Assembly (NCBI GenBank): GCA_025058315.1
Contig: JANXET010000003.1
Coordinates: forward strand, 1 to 46,900
Length of the DNA stretch: 46,900 bases
From: Candidatus Bathyarchaeota archaeon
Lineage (GTDB): Archaea > Thermoproteota > Bathyarchaeia > Bathyarchaeales > Bathycorpusculaceae
Direction: 5' to 3'
Part shown: in pieces, positions 19,002 through 27,387 of the stretch
Layout of the letters: every line of letters starts with the position of its first letter
Position numbering within the stretch: position 1 is the stretch's first letter
Notes under the pieces: model-generated
Database searches by the model: none
What the model was told of the DNA's origin: nothing
What the model saw: only the letters and a program-made list of their open reading frames with translations
Position numbers and translations under genes: made by a program

Positions 19002-19027
19002 ATTCAGATAATATTTATACTCTGAAT
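19002..19027 (+). promoter_or_regulatory. TATA box inside an inverted repeat upstream of the V4R gene
   Basis: ATTCAGA (19002-19008) and TCTGAAT (19021-19027) form a perfect 7-bp inverted repeat that encloses the TATA box AATATTTATA (19010-19019). A protein bound here would compete with TBP. The V4R gene starts at 19055, 28 bases further on. Confidence 0.4.
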
Positions 19028-19054
19028 CTGATCATCTATTTAGTGGTGAAAATT

Positions 19055-19864
19055 ATGGCTGGTTACTCGGGATTCAATGTAGGGCGGTTTCTGCTTTTTC
19101 CAGGAAAAAGGCTTTGCGGCCTCATTTTCAAGTTGGAGTCCAGAAGAGGCATTTTCGAGGAATTGTCTGATATCTCATCTAATGCTGGGGCAGTTGAGCT
19201 TTATGTTAACTTTTCCATGCCCTTTACAGGAGAAAATGTGATGTCTGGTGTCGTGTTTTTGGATTTAACTAATGTGAATCTCCCGGTTGAGGAGCTTGTG
19301 GAAAGAATGCGCAGCGTTAATGGCGTAAAAAGCATCGAAATTTTAAAGCCAACTGTGGAGGGACTTATTGCTGATTACATAAACCATCGACTCATGTTGG
19401 CTGAAGAAAGAGCCATAATAATACGCCGTTCGATATATGGCGGCGTATCTAAGCGGATGCGAGAACAGTTTGGAACAGCCGGTGAAGCATTCCTTTTCCA
19501 TCTGGGGCATAGCGGTGGCATGGAATACGGTAAATCTCATCTCGAGATGGCTAAGAAGCTTGGAATAAGCGATCCTGTAGAAATCATAAAATGTTTAACT
19601 TTACCGCTTTTCAGCGCTGTTGGTTTCGGGCGATCAGAGATTATTGAAATAATAACTTATCCATCCTTTAGAGCAATCATAAGAGTTCATGATTGTTTCG
19701 AATGCGAAATAGGTATTGGATCTGAAAAGCCGTATAGCCAATTAATACGTGGAATGCTTGCTGGATACTTATCTTCCTTATTTAACAGGAGAGTTATAGT
19801 TGAAGAAACAAAATGCATAGCTAAAGGAGACCCATACTGCGAATTAATAGCGACACAGGTATAA
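19055..19864 (+). CDS. V4R-domain protein
   Basis: A 269-residue protein. The C-terminal half (residues about 120-268) is a V4R (4-vinyl reductase) small-molecule-binding domain, seen as HLGHSGGMEYGKSHLEMAKKLG, then SFRAIIRVHDCFECEIG, SQLIRGMLAGYLSSLF and CIAKGDPYCELIA. The cysteines of the last two blocks are those thought to bind metal in this family. The N-terminal part (residues 1-110) looks like an ACT-type regulatory fold (VFLDLTNVNLPVEELVERMR). V4R proteins bind hydrocarbons or tetrapyrrole intermediates and often act as sensors. ATG 19055 follows GTGGTGA and is preferred over a GTG at 18983 located before the TATA box. Confidence 0.8.
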   Translation: MAGYSGFNVGRFLLFPGKRLCGLIFKLESRRGIFEELSDISSNAGAVELYVNFSMPFTGENVMSGVVFLDLTNVNLPVEELVERMRSVNGVKSIEILKPTVEGLIADYINHRLMLAEERAIIIRRSIYGGVSKRMREQFGTAGEAFLFHLGHSGGMEYGKSHLEMAKKLGISDPVEIIKCLTLPLFSAVGFGRSEIIEIITYPSFRAIIRVHDCFECEIGIGSEKPYSQLIRGMLAGYLSSLFNRRVIVEETKCIAKGDPYCELIATQV

Positions 19865-20025
19865 ACTAAAACCTTCACGTAAAACTAGAGTAATATTATA
19901 AGCATGCCAATTGTTACTTGTATTCAGAGATAGTTGCCCACTATATTTCAGGACTTAAATGAATCTGCTTGGGTTTTCCAACGCACGCTGCCGAAGAAAC
20001 TTCATAAGTAGGAGCTGTACACTTC

Positions 20026-20520
20026 ATGACGCTTGATCCTGCATACCGTGAATTAGTTTATAACATTTTTCTCATGAACAGTTATTTTATGAGGTTATGG
20101 TCTATTCACTCCAAATACTTAGATACTGAAGGGCTGGTTGCTCTTTGGAGGGAAGGGATTCTAGCTAAAAGGGTCTTGGAAGGATGTTGTAAAGGCTATG
20201 TAAATAATCCACAACTTTTAAGGTTCAGATTGCACGATAAACCTGCTACTTTAATAAATGCATATTTATATTCAGTCTTTCTGGAGGCAAAAAGGAGAGG
20301 TTACAATTTTAATCATCTAAAGATAGAACCCATACCCATTTATGGAGCAGTGGCAGTCATGAGTGGTCAACTAGAATATGAGTTTTATCATCTGCTTGAG
20401 AAACTTAAAAAATGCGATGAAGAGAAATTTAAGGAATTAATAAACCTTGAACTCACAGACATCGAGCCAAATCCGGTTTCAAGGTTGTCAAAGGCGGCGT
20501 TGAAAAGTGGGGGAGGCTGA
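20026..20520 (+). CDS. Pyrimidine-dimer DNA glycosylase-like protein
   Basis: A 164-residue protein. MRLWSIHSKYLDTEGLVALW (residues 22-41), then LAKRVLEGCCKGYVNNPQL and EAKRRGYNFN, fit the pattern I know for the Pyr_excise family (relatives of T4 endonuclease V), whose members cut at UV-induced pyrimidine dimers. The exact enzyme activity is unproven. Many family members start at the MRLWS methionine, here ATG 20089, but that site lacks a Shine-Dalgarno, while ATG 20026 has AGGAG. The N-terminal 21 residues may therefore be a real extension or the start may be 20089. It is a single gene. Confidence 0.6.
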   Translation: MTLDPAYRELVYNIFLMNSYFMRLWSIHSKYLDTEGLVALWREGILAKRVLEGCCKGYVNNPQLLRFRLHDKPATLINAYLYSVFLEAKRRGYNFNHLKIEPIPIYGAVAVMSGQLEYEFYHLLEKLKKCDEEKFKELINLELTDIEPNPVSRLSKAALKSGGG

Positions 20521-20616
20521 AGAAAAAGTTACCGTGTTAGGTTATACTGCTCCCTCACTCAAAAATGTTTAATGTCAATATCATAAAAAAGGTGGAATTT
20601 GACGTTTCTGCGTCCT

Positions 20617-21012
20617 TTAGGGTGTTAGCACAGTGTCAATGATGTGTATTACGCCGTTGTCGGCAGTTATGTCACCTTCAACTATTTTTGCACCGTTGAC
20701 AGAGCATGTTTCAAGGTCTAGTTTAAGCTCTTTACCTTGCATGGTTTTCAGCTTTTTCTTTTCAAAGGCATCTGCTAGGCAGTAGACGCCCTCGACAACG
20801 TGATACTTTAGGATCTCAATGAGCTTTTCCTTATTTTTGAACAGATTTTCAATAGTGCTTTTTGGAAGCTTATCGAAAGCATCGTCAGTGGGTGCGAAGA
20901 GAGTATAGGGGCCGCCTGTATTTAGGACAGGTATTAGTCCTGCAGTCTTTGACGCAGCTACTAAATTCTTGAATTTTCCCATTTTCATCACTACGTCACA
21001 TATTCCCGGCAT
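20617..21012 (-). CDS. Single fasciclin (FAS1) domain protein
   Basis: A 131-residue protein that is almost entirely one FAS1 domain: the H1 motif GGPYTLFAPTDDAFDKLP (residues about 33-50), LKYHVVEG (about 68-75) and the C-terminal NGVIHIIDTVLTP. FAS1 domains mediate adhesion or protein-protein contact and are usually exported, yet no signal peptide is visible, so it appears cytoplasmic or leaderlessly secreted. GGGAG precedes the ATG. It is divergent from a regulator at 21169 and the two share a perfect operator-like repeat, which suggests tight control. Confidence 0.88.
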   Translation of the reverse strand: MPGICDVVMKMGKFKNLVAASKTAGLIPVLNTGGPYTLFAPTDDAFDKLPKSTIENLFKNKEKLIEILKYHVVEGVYCLADAFEKKKLKTMQGKELKLDLETCSVNGAKIVEGDITADNGVIHIIDTVLTP

Positions 21013-21051
21013 CTATTCTCCCACATTTTTGTTTGAGGAATTTGTTAGTTA

Positions 21052-21086
21052 GTTATTTATATAACCTTTATGGTTATATAAATAAC
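21052..21086. promoter_or_regulatory. Perfect 15-bp inverted repeat over divergent TATA boxes
   Basis: GTTATTTATATAACC (21052-21066), spacer TTTAT, and GGTTATATAAATAAC (21072-21086) are exact reverse complements. Each arm contains a TATA-like element (TTATATA), so a dimer bound here would block promoters in both directions: the fasciclin gene (minus, start 21012) and the regulator gene (plus, start 21169). The neighbour regulator is the obvious candidate ligand. Confidence 0.7.
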
Positions 21087-21168
21087 CAAATTGCGCCTTT
21101 GTACAGTAAAATGACCATAAAAGTTTAGAAAGAAACCTTTATTATTAAGAAATTTGATGTAGCAAACA

Positions 21169-21945
21169 ATGGTCGGAAATAAGGAGTTAATGGAAGAAAT
21201 TCAGAAAATTAAAATTATGCTAACAGCTATTAATCTAAACCTTAAGCGGTTACTTACTCAGTATGATGAAAGTAGTGGTCAGATTTTATTGTCACACATC
21301 CATAATGATTATGTAAATGCCATCGGAAACTACGTTGCCAGTGATTTAAAAGAGAGATTGGAGGCCAAACTTCCCCCATCATGTGGAAAAAGAGAGGCTT
21401 GTAAGAACGTGATAGGTGATTTTCTGCATAAAAATTTAAGATTAATCCGGCAGCTTAGAGTGAATGATGATGACGTTAGGGAAATGCGAAGAGAATTCGA
21501 TGAATTAAAAAGGAATAATGCGGCCAATGTGGAGTGTCTACAATGCTTTAAGGAGGCTGAATTGCTTTTCGAAAGACAAATTCAACTTTTTAGATCTCTA
21601 AATATTTACAGCGATGATAAAAGTGAATCTGTAGATTTATCAAAAATTCCTGAAAACGTGATCGTTAATGAAATTTTTGAGCCGTTAGCCAACGTTAAAA
21701 GGTTCCAAATTTTAAAAGCTCTAGCTATAAAGGAAAGGACTTTTTCTGATATGATTCAGTTAACTGGCTTGCAGGGGGGCAATCTGCTTTTTCACCTCCA
21801 GAAGCTTTTAGATGCAGGTTTAATAATTCAGCGGCATGAAAGAGGCGATTATATGGTCACTGAAAAAGGATATAAAATACTTAAGGGCATACTAGGTATT
21901 TGCCGCGATTTACCTGACTTGAATATTGTAATGTTCAAAGCATAA
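21169..21945 (+). CDS. ArsR-like winged-helix regulator with a large N-terminal domain
   Basis: A 258-residue protein. The C-terminal third (residues about 168-250) is an ArsR-type winged helix: EIFEPLANVKRFQILKALAI, FSDMIQLTGLQGGNLLFHLQ as recognition region and a wing RGDYMVTEKGYKILKG. The N-terminal 165 residues are helical and charged, with C72/C78 (PSCGKREAC) and C118/C121 (VECLQC) that could bind metal or respond to redox; this is inference. It probably controls its own gene and the divergent fasciclin gene through the inverted repeat at 21052-21086. The ligand is unknown. Confidence 0.78.
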   Translation: MVGNKELMEEIQKIKIMLTAINLNLKRLLTQYDESSGQILLSHIHNDYVNAIGNYVASDLKERLEAKLPPSCGKREACKNVIGDFLHKNLRLIRQLRVNDDDVREMRREFDELKRNNAANVECLQCFKEAELLFERQIQLFRSLNIYSDDKSESVDLSKIPENVIVNEIFEPLANVKRFQILKALAIKERTFSDMIQLTGLQGGNLLFHLQKLLDAGLIIQRHERGDYMVTEKGYKILKGILGICRDLPDLNIVMFKA

Positions 21946-22056
21946 GTAATGCCTCAACATTAAACCTATGTGGTTTAGCCATTTCTAGGGGAACCAATGT
22001 GAAAGCCACAATAGTTTGATTATGGATACTCTCCATTAATTTCGACTCTGAAAGAT

Positions 22057-22132
22057 TGGTAGCCCGGGGGAGATTCGAACTCCCGTCAGGGGCTCCAGAG
22101 GCCCCCATGCTTGGCCGCTACACCACCGGGCT
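22057..22132 (-). tRNA. tRNA-Gln (anticodon CUG)
   Basis: Read on the minus strand, the acceptor AGCCCGG/CCGGGCT, the T-arm GGGAG-TTCGAAT-CTCCC and the anticodon arm GGGGC-CTCUGGA-GCCCC are complete. Loop positions 34-36 are CUG, decoding CAG (Gln). The 3' CCA is encoded. No intron is seen. A T-rich stretch (complement of 22159-22170) upstream may hold the TATA box. Confidence 0.93.
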
Positions 22133-22189
22133 TCAAGGTATGGATACAAACTTCAAAATAAAAACTTTAACGTTGTATATGCGCCTTCA

Positions 22190-22750
22190 CTATAGGGTTC
22201 TTTCTCTACATTTTAGCATGAATATGCCTGTTGTTGCTTGGCATCCTGAGCATATGTAGAATAGGGCTTCGAATCCTACTTGGGCAACTATTAGTGTGGA
22301 CAGCAGAGCTGCTGCGGCTTCCGTAAGATCATAAACTGACTCAAACATTCCAAGAATGAAGCCGCGTTTTCCATTATCGCTGAGGTCAACCATCATTGCC
22401 AGGATGGAAGGTCTCTGTAAGGCGTGAGATATGCCGAATAAGAACTCTAGGGCATAAAGATGAATTAGGCTTGAAACGTACACGTAGGATAATGAACATG
22501 CAGCTCCCATTATCACCCCCAACATGAATATTTTCTCTTTGCCGTAGAGATCTGCAAGTTTCCCGGCTGGAGCCTTAAATACGGCCGCCATCAAGCAGAA
22601 GATTGCATATAATATTCCTAAATCTACGTAGGATGCTGAGAAGCGGTTAACCACAAAAACCGGGTATATTGGACCTAGCAAGCCGACTCCTAAAGAGTAT
22701 AGAGTACTTAACGTGATTATGAGCGCTAGTGACTTTCTGGACTTCAGCAT
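22190..22750 (-). CDS. Half-size MFS transporter (six membrane segments)
   Basis: A 186-residue membrane protein equal to the N-terminal half of a major facilitator. There are about six hydrophobic segments, with the loop 2-3 signature GKLADLYGKEKIFMLGV (residues about 64-80; consensus GxLaDrxGrkxxl) after segment 2. The second half of a normal 12-segment MFS is absent and the stop is clean, followed directly by the tRNA region. It could act as a homodimer, pair with another half, or be a truncated remnant. ATG 22750 has AGGAGG at good spacing and is preferred to TTG 22777. Confidence 0.75.
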   Translation of the reverse strand: MLKSRKSLALIITLSTLYSLGVGLLGPIYPVFVVNRFSASYVDLGILYAIFCLMAAVFKAPAGKLADLYGKEKIFMLGVIMGAACSLSYVYVSSLIHLYALEFLFGISHALQRPSILAMMVDLSDNGKRGFILGMFESVYDLTEAAAALLSTLIVAQVGFEALFYICSGCQATTGIFMLKCRERTL

Positions 22751-22955
22751 AGGCTTTGCCTCCTGCTGAAGTTCCAAGGGCTTTCAGGCTTATTCTCCTA
22801 AACGTGTACATTTCTGAGTCGGCTTGCCTCCAGCAAGATAAGCCTCGCAAATAAGTTAATAAATAAACTTTTCGGATCAAAATGCAGGCTTCCATCATAA
22901 CCAGCTTTTGTGTTGTTCTGCTCCCTGTTCACGTTGCGTCGGATGGGTGCAGAGA

Positions 22956-23192
22956 CTAGAGTAGCCAAAAATCCGCCAGTTTCACCTTTCCCTTTTTGTC
23001 CAGTACAACATGAAACTTTTCAGCCCACAAGTGTCCTTCAAGGTTTATGGGGCAAGTGCCGCTTATTATCCAGTATTCACCCTTCTGTTTTACGGATGAT
23101 ATTTCCACCCTGTCGCAGTTCTTCCTCTTTTTTACGAACTCTGTTGTGATCTGTTTAGCTTCTTCATTAAAGCTTTTCATGAAACCTTCCAT
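22956..23192 (-). CDS. Small conserved-looking protein, unknown function
   Basis: A 78-residue alpha/beta protein with no membrane segment and no metal motif. The pattern (an N-terminal charged helix, then strands KGEYWIISGTCPINLEGHLW and EKFHVVLDKKGKVKLADFWLL) looks like a small nuclear-transport-factor-like or cystatin-like fold, but I do not recognise a family. ATG 23192 or 23180 are both possible; GGAAGG precedes the second. It lies alone between the half-MFS gene and a divergent phosphodiesterase. Confidence 0.6.
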   Translation of the reverse strand: MEGFMKSFNEEAKQITTEFVKKRKNCDRVEISSVKQKGEYWIISGTCPINLEGHLWAEKFHVVLDKKGKVKLADFWLL

Positions 23193-23304
23193 TCTGAGGT
23201 TTTCGCTTTTCGGGCCGTGAATATGAAATCTTCAGTCATGCTAAATATACTTATCGGAAAGAATTATTTGTCAAAAACTAAAATTTCTAGAGAGGTGAAC
23301 CCGG

Positions 23305-23802
23305 ATGATGGTGGGAATTATTTCAGACACCCATGATAATCTTCCACTGGTAGACAGGGCCGTTAAGAAATTAAATAGTGAAGGTGTGACGCTTGTGCTT
23401 CATGCTGGAGACTATGTAGCTCCCTTTGTGATTCCAAAGTTTAAGGAACTTAAGTCCAGAATCGTGGGGGTTTTGGGCAATAATGACGGTGATAGGGAGC
23501 TGCTGAAAAAAAGAGCTGCTGAACATGGAAACATGGAGCTAAGAGGAAACTTCGCTGAGGTTCAAGCTGGCAATGTTAAAATTGCGCTGATACATGGACA
23601 TGAGGATGAATTACTTAAGGCGTTGATAAATGGCCAAAGCTTCGAAGTGGTGGTGCATGGGCACACCCATATGGCTGAGGTCTATAGGAAAGGCCGAACT
23701 CTTGTTGTGAATCCTGGAGAGGTATGCGGCTACATAACAGGGAAATCCACAATTTCGCTGCTGGACACGGAGAGACTTGAAGCAAAAATAATCGAGATAT
23801 AG
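23305..23802 (+). CDS. MJ0936/YfcE-family metallophosphoesterase
   Basis: A 165-residue phosphodiesterase with all metal-ligand motifs of the calcineurin-like fold: ISDTHDN (residues about 6-12), HAGDY, GNND (about 57-60), IHGHEDE and HGHTH (about 117-121). The length matches the MJ0936/YfcE group, which cleaves phosphodiesters such as bis-pNPP and possibly cyclic nucleotides in vitro; the physiological substrate is unknown. GAGGTGA precedes ATG 23305. It faces moaA convergently with a two-base gap. Confidence 0.9.
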   Translation: MMVGIISDTHDNLPLVDRAVKKLNSEGVTLVLHAGDYVAPFVIPKFKELKSRIVGVLGNNDGDRELLKKRAAEHGNMELRGNFAEVQAGNVKIALIHGHEDELLKALINGQSFEVVVHGHTHMAEVYRKGRTLVVNPGEVCGYITGKSTISLLDTERLEAKIIEI

Positions 23803-23804
23803 TG

Positions 23805-24737
23805 CTACAGCCCCTCTTCCAAATTATATGGTTGTCTCATTTCGTTTGCCAGCTTAAAAATCTCCATAAGTTCCCTTTCTGATGCACCATTCCTCATAGG
23901 GGCTAAAATGTCTACAAGGTTATCGTTCCTCATGAGGCATGGCTTCAGTTTTCCATCGCTTGTAACACGCATTCTTGTGCAGTACCTGCAGAATTCAGTA
24001 TTTTCTATTGGGTGAACGACCTCAACACTTACACCTGGAAGACGGTAGACGCGGCGATTCTGCATGTATCTTCTTGACTCAACGTAAAGTGCCCTCTGCC
24101 TGAGCATTTCCTCATAATCCTCCAGCGGCTTATGATGCGCCTTGTAGTATTCCATGCTTATGTTTATCGGCTCAAGCTCTATGAGCTGCAATATAGCTCC
24201 CGTTTGCCTCGCAAAATCTATCATATCATTAACCTGCGAATCATTAACGCCCTGCAGCACAAGCATGTTAAGCTTAACTGGATTTAGCTCAGCCTCTACG
24301 GCGGCTTCAACCCCCTTTAGGGCATCCTCAAGTCTTCCACCAGTAAGCTTACAGTATGTATCCCTGTTTATCGTCGGCAGGCTTATGTTAACACGCTTAA
24401 GACCATTTGCACGCAGGTCTTTGGCTATGGGCGCCAGCAGCGTACCATTAGTGGTCATTGAAAGCTCCTCTAAACCAGGTATTTCCGCTATTCCCCTGAC
24501 TATCTGCAAGATGTCCTTACGCATCAAGGGCTCTCCCCCTGTAAGTTTAATCCTTGAAACTCCAAGTTTAACTGCAATTTTTGCTATACGAATAATTTCC
24601 TGAGCCGTCATTTCAGCCTTAACTGCATTTTTATATTCTCCCTCGCCGTGACAGTAACTGCAGTGTAGATTGCATGGCTTTGTCAGGGCTATGCGCAGGT
24701 TAAGCAGCGGCCGCCCATAATGGTCAAGCAGTACCAT
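23805..24737 (-). CDS. moaA: GTP 3',8-cyclase MoaA
   Basis: A 310-residue radical SAM enzyme that converts GTP to 3',8-cyclo-GTP, the first step of molybdopterin synthesis. The N-terminal cluster motif is C17-NLH-C21-SY-C24 and the second [4Fe-4S] site is CRYCTRMRVTSDGKLKPC near residues 260-277, as required for MoaA. The ...RL...TGGEPL motif is intact. It ends a three-gene minus-strand operon (moaC, moaB, moaA) with a two-base gap to moaB. The C-terminal GG dipeptide of bacterial MoaA is absent here (ends EEGL), as in many archaeal forms. Confidence 0.93.
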   Translation of the reverse strand: MVLLDHYGRPLLNLRIALTKPCNLHCSYCHGEGEYKNAVKAEMTAQEIIRIAKIAVKLGVSRIKLTGGEPLMRKDILQIVRGIAEIPGLEELSMTTNGTLLAPIAKDLRANGLKRVNISLPTINRDTYCKLTGGRLEDALKGVEAAVEAELNPVKLNMLVLQGVNDSQVNDMIDFARQTGAILQLIELEPINISMEYYKAHHKPLEDYEEMLRQRALYVESRRYMQNRRVYRLPGVSVEVVHPIENTEFCRYCTRMRVTSDGKLKPCLMRNDNLVDILAPMRNGASERELMEIFKLANEMRQPYNLEEGL

Positions 24738-24739
24738 CG

Positions 24740-25270
24740 TTATTCCCGTGCATGCTTAACGATATGTGCTGCCTCGGGTAATATAAGTTTTTCAAAACTT
24801 AACTTAACAGCGTCCGGCGAGCCTGGAATGCAGAAGAAAACTTTCCCTTTTGCTGTGCCTGCAATAGCTCTTGACAATAAAGCTGCGGAACCAATATCTC
24901 TATAGCTTAAAAGCCTAAAGAGCTCTCCAAATCCTGGGAGAATTTTCTCAAGCAGCGGCGTAACCGTTTCTATGGTTACATCTGAAGGCGCTATTCCTGT
25001 CCCGCCGCAGAATACTACGGCATCCACGTCTTGACGCTGTAAGGCTTCGCTCATCGACTCTTCTATCTTCTGTCTATCATCAGGTATAATGCTGCGTAAT
25101 ACAACGGTATGTCCGGCCATTTTCACATAATGCTCTATTAGCTCTCCTGATTCATCCCTAAATGATTCTCCATGTATCAGCTTTTGGTAGCGGGATGTAC
25201 TGCATATGAATATGGCGAAATTCAGCTTTTTAGGGGCCTCAGCTTTATGTCTCTTTGTGCTTTCGCTCAT
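24740..25270 (-). CDS. moaB: Molybdopterin adenylyltransferase-like protein MoaB
   Basis: A 176-residue protein of the MoaB/MogA family, which adenylates molybdopterin before metal insertion; in archaea with tungsten enzymes MoaB does this job. The signatures are FCGGTGIAPSDVTIE (residues about 89-103) and the GELFRLLSYRDIGSAALLSRA segment, with CIPGSPDAV near the end. ATG 25270 is chosen; a GTG 12 bases upstream is possible. It overlaps the moaC stop by 26 bases, so coupling is likely. Confidence 0.93.
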   Translation of the reverse strand: MSESTKRHKAEAPKKLNFAIFICSTSRYQKLIHGESFRDESGELIEHYVKMAGHTVVLRSIIPDDRQKIEESMSEALQRQDVDAVVFCGGTGIAPSDVTIETVTPLLEKILPGFGELFRLLSYRDIGSAALLSRAIAGTAKGKVFFCIPGSPDAVKLSFEKLILPEAAHIVKHARE

Positions 25271-25715
25271 TCTCCACAGCACTTTCCTTGACCTTTTTTA
25301 TAACGCGTATTTCTTCAATCCTCGTCGTCGGATATTGTCCCTCAGCATCCTTCTCGTATTGCTTAACCATGTCCCATATCGTAAGTAGTCCAGTTGCGGT
25401 TGCAACCAAAGCCTCCATCTCAACACCGGTTTGAGCTTCAGTCTTTACTGTTGAAGAAACCTGTACTATGCTGTCGTCAAGGATTTCCACATCTACCTTG
25501 ACGCTGGTTAATGGCAGAGGGTGGCACAGCGGGACCAGAATGCTCGTCTGCTTGGCCGCAAGAATACCGGCGATCTTGGCTGTGTAAAGCGGATCCCCCT
25601 TCTCCACTTTTGCCTCTTTTATGAGCTTTATGGTTTCGGGTTTTAGTCTAATCCTGCCTGATGCTATGGCTTCGCGGAAAACCTTAGATTTTCCAGTTAC
25701 ATCAACCATCGCCAT
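25245..25715 (-). CDS. moaC: Cyclic pyranopterin monophosphate synthase MoaC
   Basis: A 156-residue enzyme that rearranges 3',8-cyclo-GTP to cPMP. The family blocks are MVDVTGKS (residues about 3-10), AAKQTSILVPLCHPLPLTSV (53-72) and TEAQTGVEMEALVA, holding the catalytic lysines and aspartates of the active site. It is the first gene of the moaC-moaB-moaA operon. With the partial FmdE relation elsewhere, it points to molybdenum or tungsten enzymes in this organism. The start is clear, just after TTAATGGCG on the minus strand. Confidence 0.94.
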   Translation of the reverse strand: MAMVDVTGKSKVFREAIASGRIRLKPETIKLIKEAKVEKGDPLYTAKIAGILAAKQTSILVPLCHPLPLTSVKVDVEILDDSIVQVSSTVKTEAQTGVEMEALVATATGLLTIWDMVKQYEKDAEGQYPTTRIEEIRVIKKVKESAVENERKHKET

Positions 25716-25777
25716 TAATCAGCACCTAAGCTCAATTAAGAATATGGATCACTTATAATTTATTAGGGTGGTTTCAT

Positions 25778-26071
25778 TCAAGCGTGTGGTTTCTCCAGGC
25801 TTTCCCATTCCTCAATAAACTTTTGGATGGCCATAGCCTTGGGAGAATTTGGATTAAACCTGTATAGGCAGATCCTCCCGTAAGTTTTATGCTGCAGTAT
25901 TCCGTTCTCCTCTAAAATTTTGAGGTGCTCTTTGACTGTTTTATGGTCGCCGCCTACCCTGCGGGCTATTTCTGAAACATTAAGTTCGCCGATTCTTGTA
26001 AGTATTCTTAGGATTTTTAAGCGCATTCTGCTGCCCAAAACATCCTCCATTGGTACACATACACCTGCCAC
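25778..26071 (-). CDS. ArsR-type winged-helix regulator
   Basis: A 97-residue regulator that is nearly all winged helix: DVLGSRMRLKILRILTRIGE, then ELNVSEIARRVGGDHKTVKE as the helix-turn-helix and KTYGRICLYRFNPN as the wing. It has no obvious metal-binding cysteine pair. It starts six bases after the orc1 stop, so it may be co-transcribed with the replication initiator; GTG 26071 or ATG 26050 can be the start. The target is unknown. Confidence 0.85.
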   Translation of the reverse strand: MAGVCVPMEDVLGSRMRLKILRILTRIGELNVSEIARRVGGDHKTVKEHLKILEENGILQHKTYGRICLYRFNPNSPKAMAIQKFIEEWESLEKPHA

Positions 26072-26077
26072 ATGGCG

Positions 26078-27253
26078 CTAATTCTTCTCCAAAAGCTCCA
26101 CTAACTCCTTCTCAAGCTCGGAGGCTGATATGCTGGGTAAGTATACGAGTGTTGTTCTCCCCCGCCCGCCCTCTGCAATTGAAACTTTCTTTTTGACTAT
26201 CCCAAGGGCTGAGAGGTTCTGCAGGTAATTCCAAAGCTGCGTATGAGTGTAAGGTTGCACTCCATATTCCTCGCATGTAATGGCATATGCTTGCTCAATC
26301 TCGCTTAGGGAAGCGTATGCTTCTTCATTTTCCTTGAAGAATCTGGCAATGCTTAGAAGGAAAAGTTTCTCATGAAAGTTTAGCTGAACCAGATCACTTT
26401 TCCGTATCATGGCAAATGTGCTTGATGCAGCTTTACGAACGCAATCAGGCGTCACCACCCTCATCCCCTCTGCATCCGCGTATTTTCCAGCTCTCCAGAG
26501 GAGTTCTATAGCGAAGCGGGCGTTTCCCCCTTCAGAGTGAGCTAACTCAGCTATGAGGTTTACTGTGTCATCAGGCACGGTGTTAGGGTTAAAGGCAATC
26601 TGAACCCTGTCGTTTAATATGTCTACAAGTTGATCTTGAGTGTACCTTTCAAGGTATACTATATTTGATTGTAGGCTGCTTCTTGTGCTTGCGTCGAGGG
26701 TGTTGAGGAATTCAAGGTTTTTTAGAATGCAGATCAGAGATATCCTGTGAGGCTTTCCTATTCTGCTTTCCTGTAAGCGGGTCAACTTATAAACGGCTTC
26801 AGACCCCTCCTTATCTATAAGGCTCTCAAACTCGTCAAGGGTTAAAATAGTGTAGACATTCTGTTCATCCATAACCTGCAACAGAATGTTAAGCAGCTCC
26901 TCCGCGGAAAGCCCACGTTTGGGAAAGCTCGGATGGAACGCCGACAGTACATTGCTGAGCAGTAAGAATAAGCTTCCCCTATACTGTCGACAGTTAACAT
27001 GCACATATTTTATATTAACGCCCCCCAGCCTGGTTATGTCTTCTCCGAATTTCTGGGCAAGCGCTGTTTTACCTGTTCCAACATCTCCAACTATCAGGAC
27101 CTTCTGAGTCATTCTCAACGGATCGCGCAGGAGGAAGCTGAAGAATTCAAAAAGTATACGTAGCTCCTTCTCCCTATGCGGTAACCTGCGGGGCACATAG
27201 CTTATGTCAAGCTTAGATTCATCCTTGAAGACGCTTCCAAGACGAGGCAACAT
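26078..27253 (-). CDS. cdc6: Orc1/Cdc6-family replication initiator
   Basis: A 391-residue AAA+ protein with the archaeal Orc1/Cdc6 layout. The N-terminal [13 protein letters not shown] (residues about 22-34) is the conserved 'Y-x-P-x-x-x-x-R-E' entry, Walker A is GDVGTGKT (56-63), Walker B LTLDEFE (about 139-145), and residues about 300-391 form the winged-helix DNA-binding domain. It binds origin recognition boxes and loads MCM. Origins often lie beside the gene; I saw no repeated ORB-like element in the short upstream gap or near it. It heads a two-gene transcript with the ArsR-like regulator and is divergent from the arginine decarboxylase. Confidence 0.92.
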   Translation of the reverse strand: MLPRLGSVFKDESKLDISYVPRRLPHREKELRILFEFFSFLLRDPLRMTQKVLIVGDVGTGKTALAQKFGEDITRLGGVNIKYVHVNCRQYRGSLFLLLSNVLSAFHPSFPKRGLSAEELLNILLQVMDEQNVYTILTLDEFESLIDKEGSEAVYKLTRLQESRIGKPHRISLICILKNLEFLNTLDASTRSSLQSNIVYLERYTQDQLVDILNDRVQIAFNPNTVPDDTVNLIAELAHSEGGNARFAIELLWRAGKYADAEGMRVVTPDCVRKAASSTFAMIRKSDLVQLNFHEKLFLLSIARFFKENEEAYASLSEIEQAYAITCEEYGVQPYTHTQLWNYLQNLSALGIVKKKVSIAEGGRGRTTLVYLPSISASELEKELVELLEKN

Positions 27254-27387
27254 TTGAACCTCAAATATTCTTAGTTAAAACCTCTGTTATGCTTTTTCCT
27301 CATTTTAACGCTGAAACACAAAATCGTCTATTCGTAGGCATAAAACTTAATAAGCAATCCTGCATTGCAACTAAATCGAAACCCGAA

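Noticed and set aside
22056-22259. ORF antisense to tRNA-Gln (MVARGRFELPSGAPEAPM...)
   Set aside because: This is the well-known false protein produced by reading the complement of a tRNA gene.
27254-27387. N-terminal extension of the arginine decarboxylase and a replication origin
   Set aside because: The extension is not family-like and overlaps the divergent promoter. No repeated origin-recognition element was seen beside orc1/cdc6.
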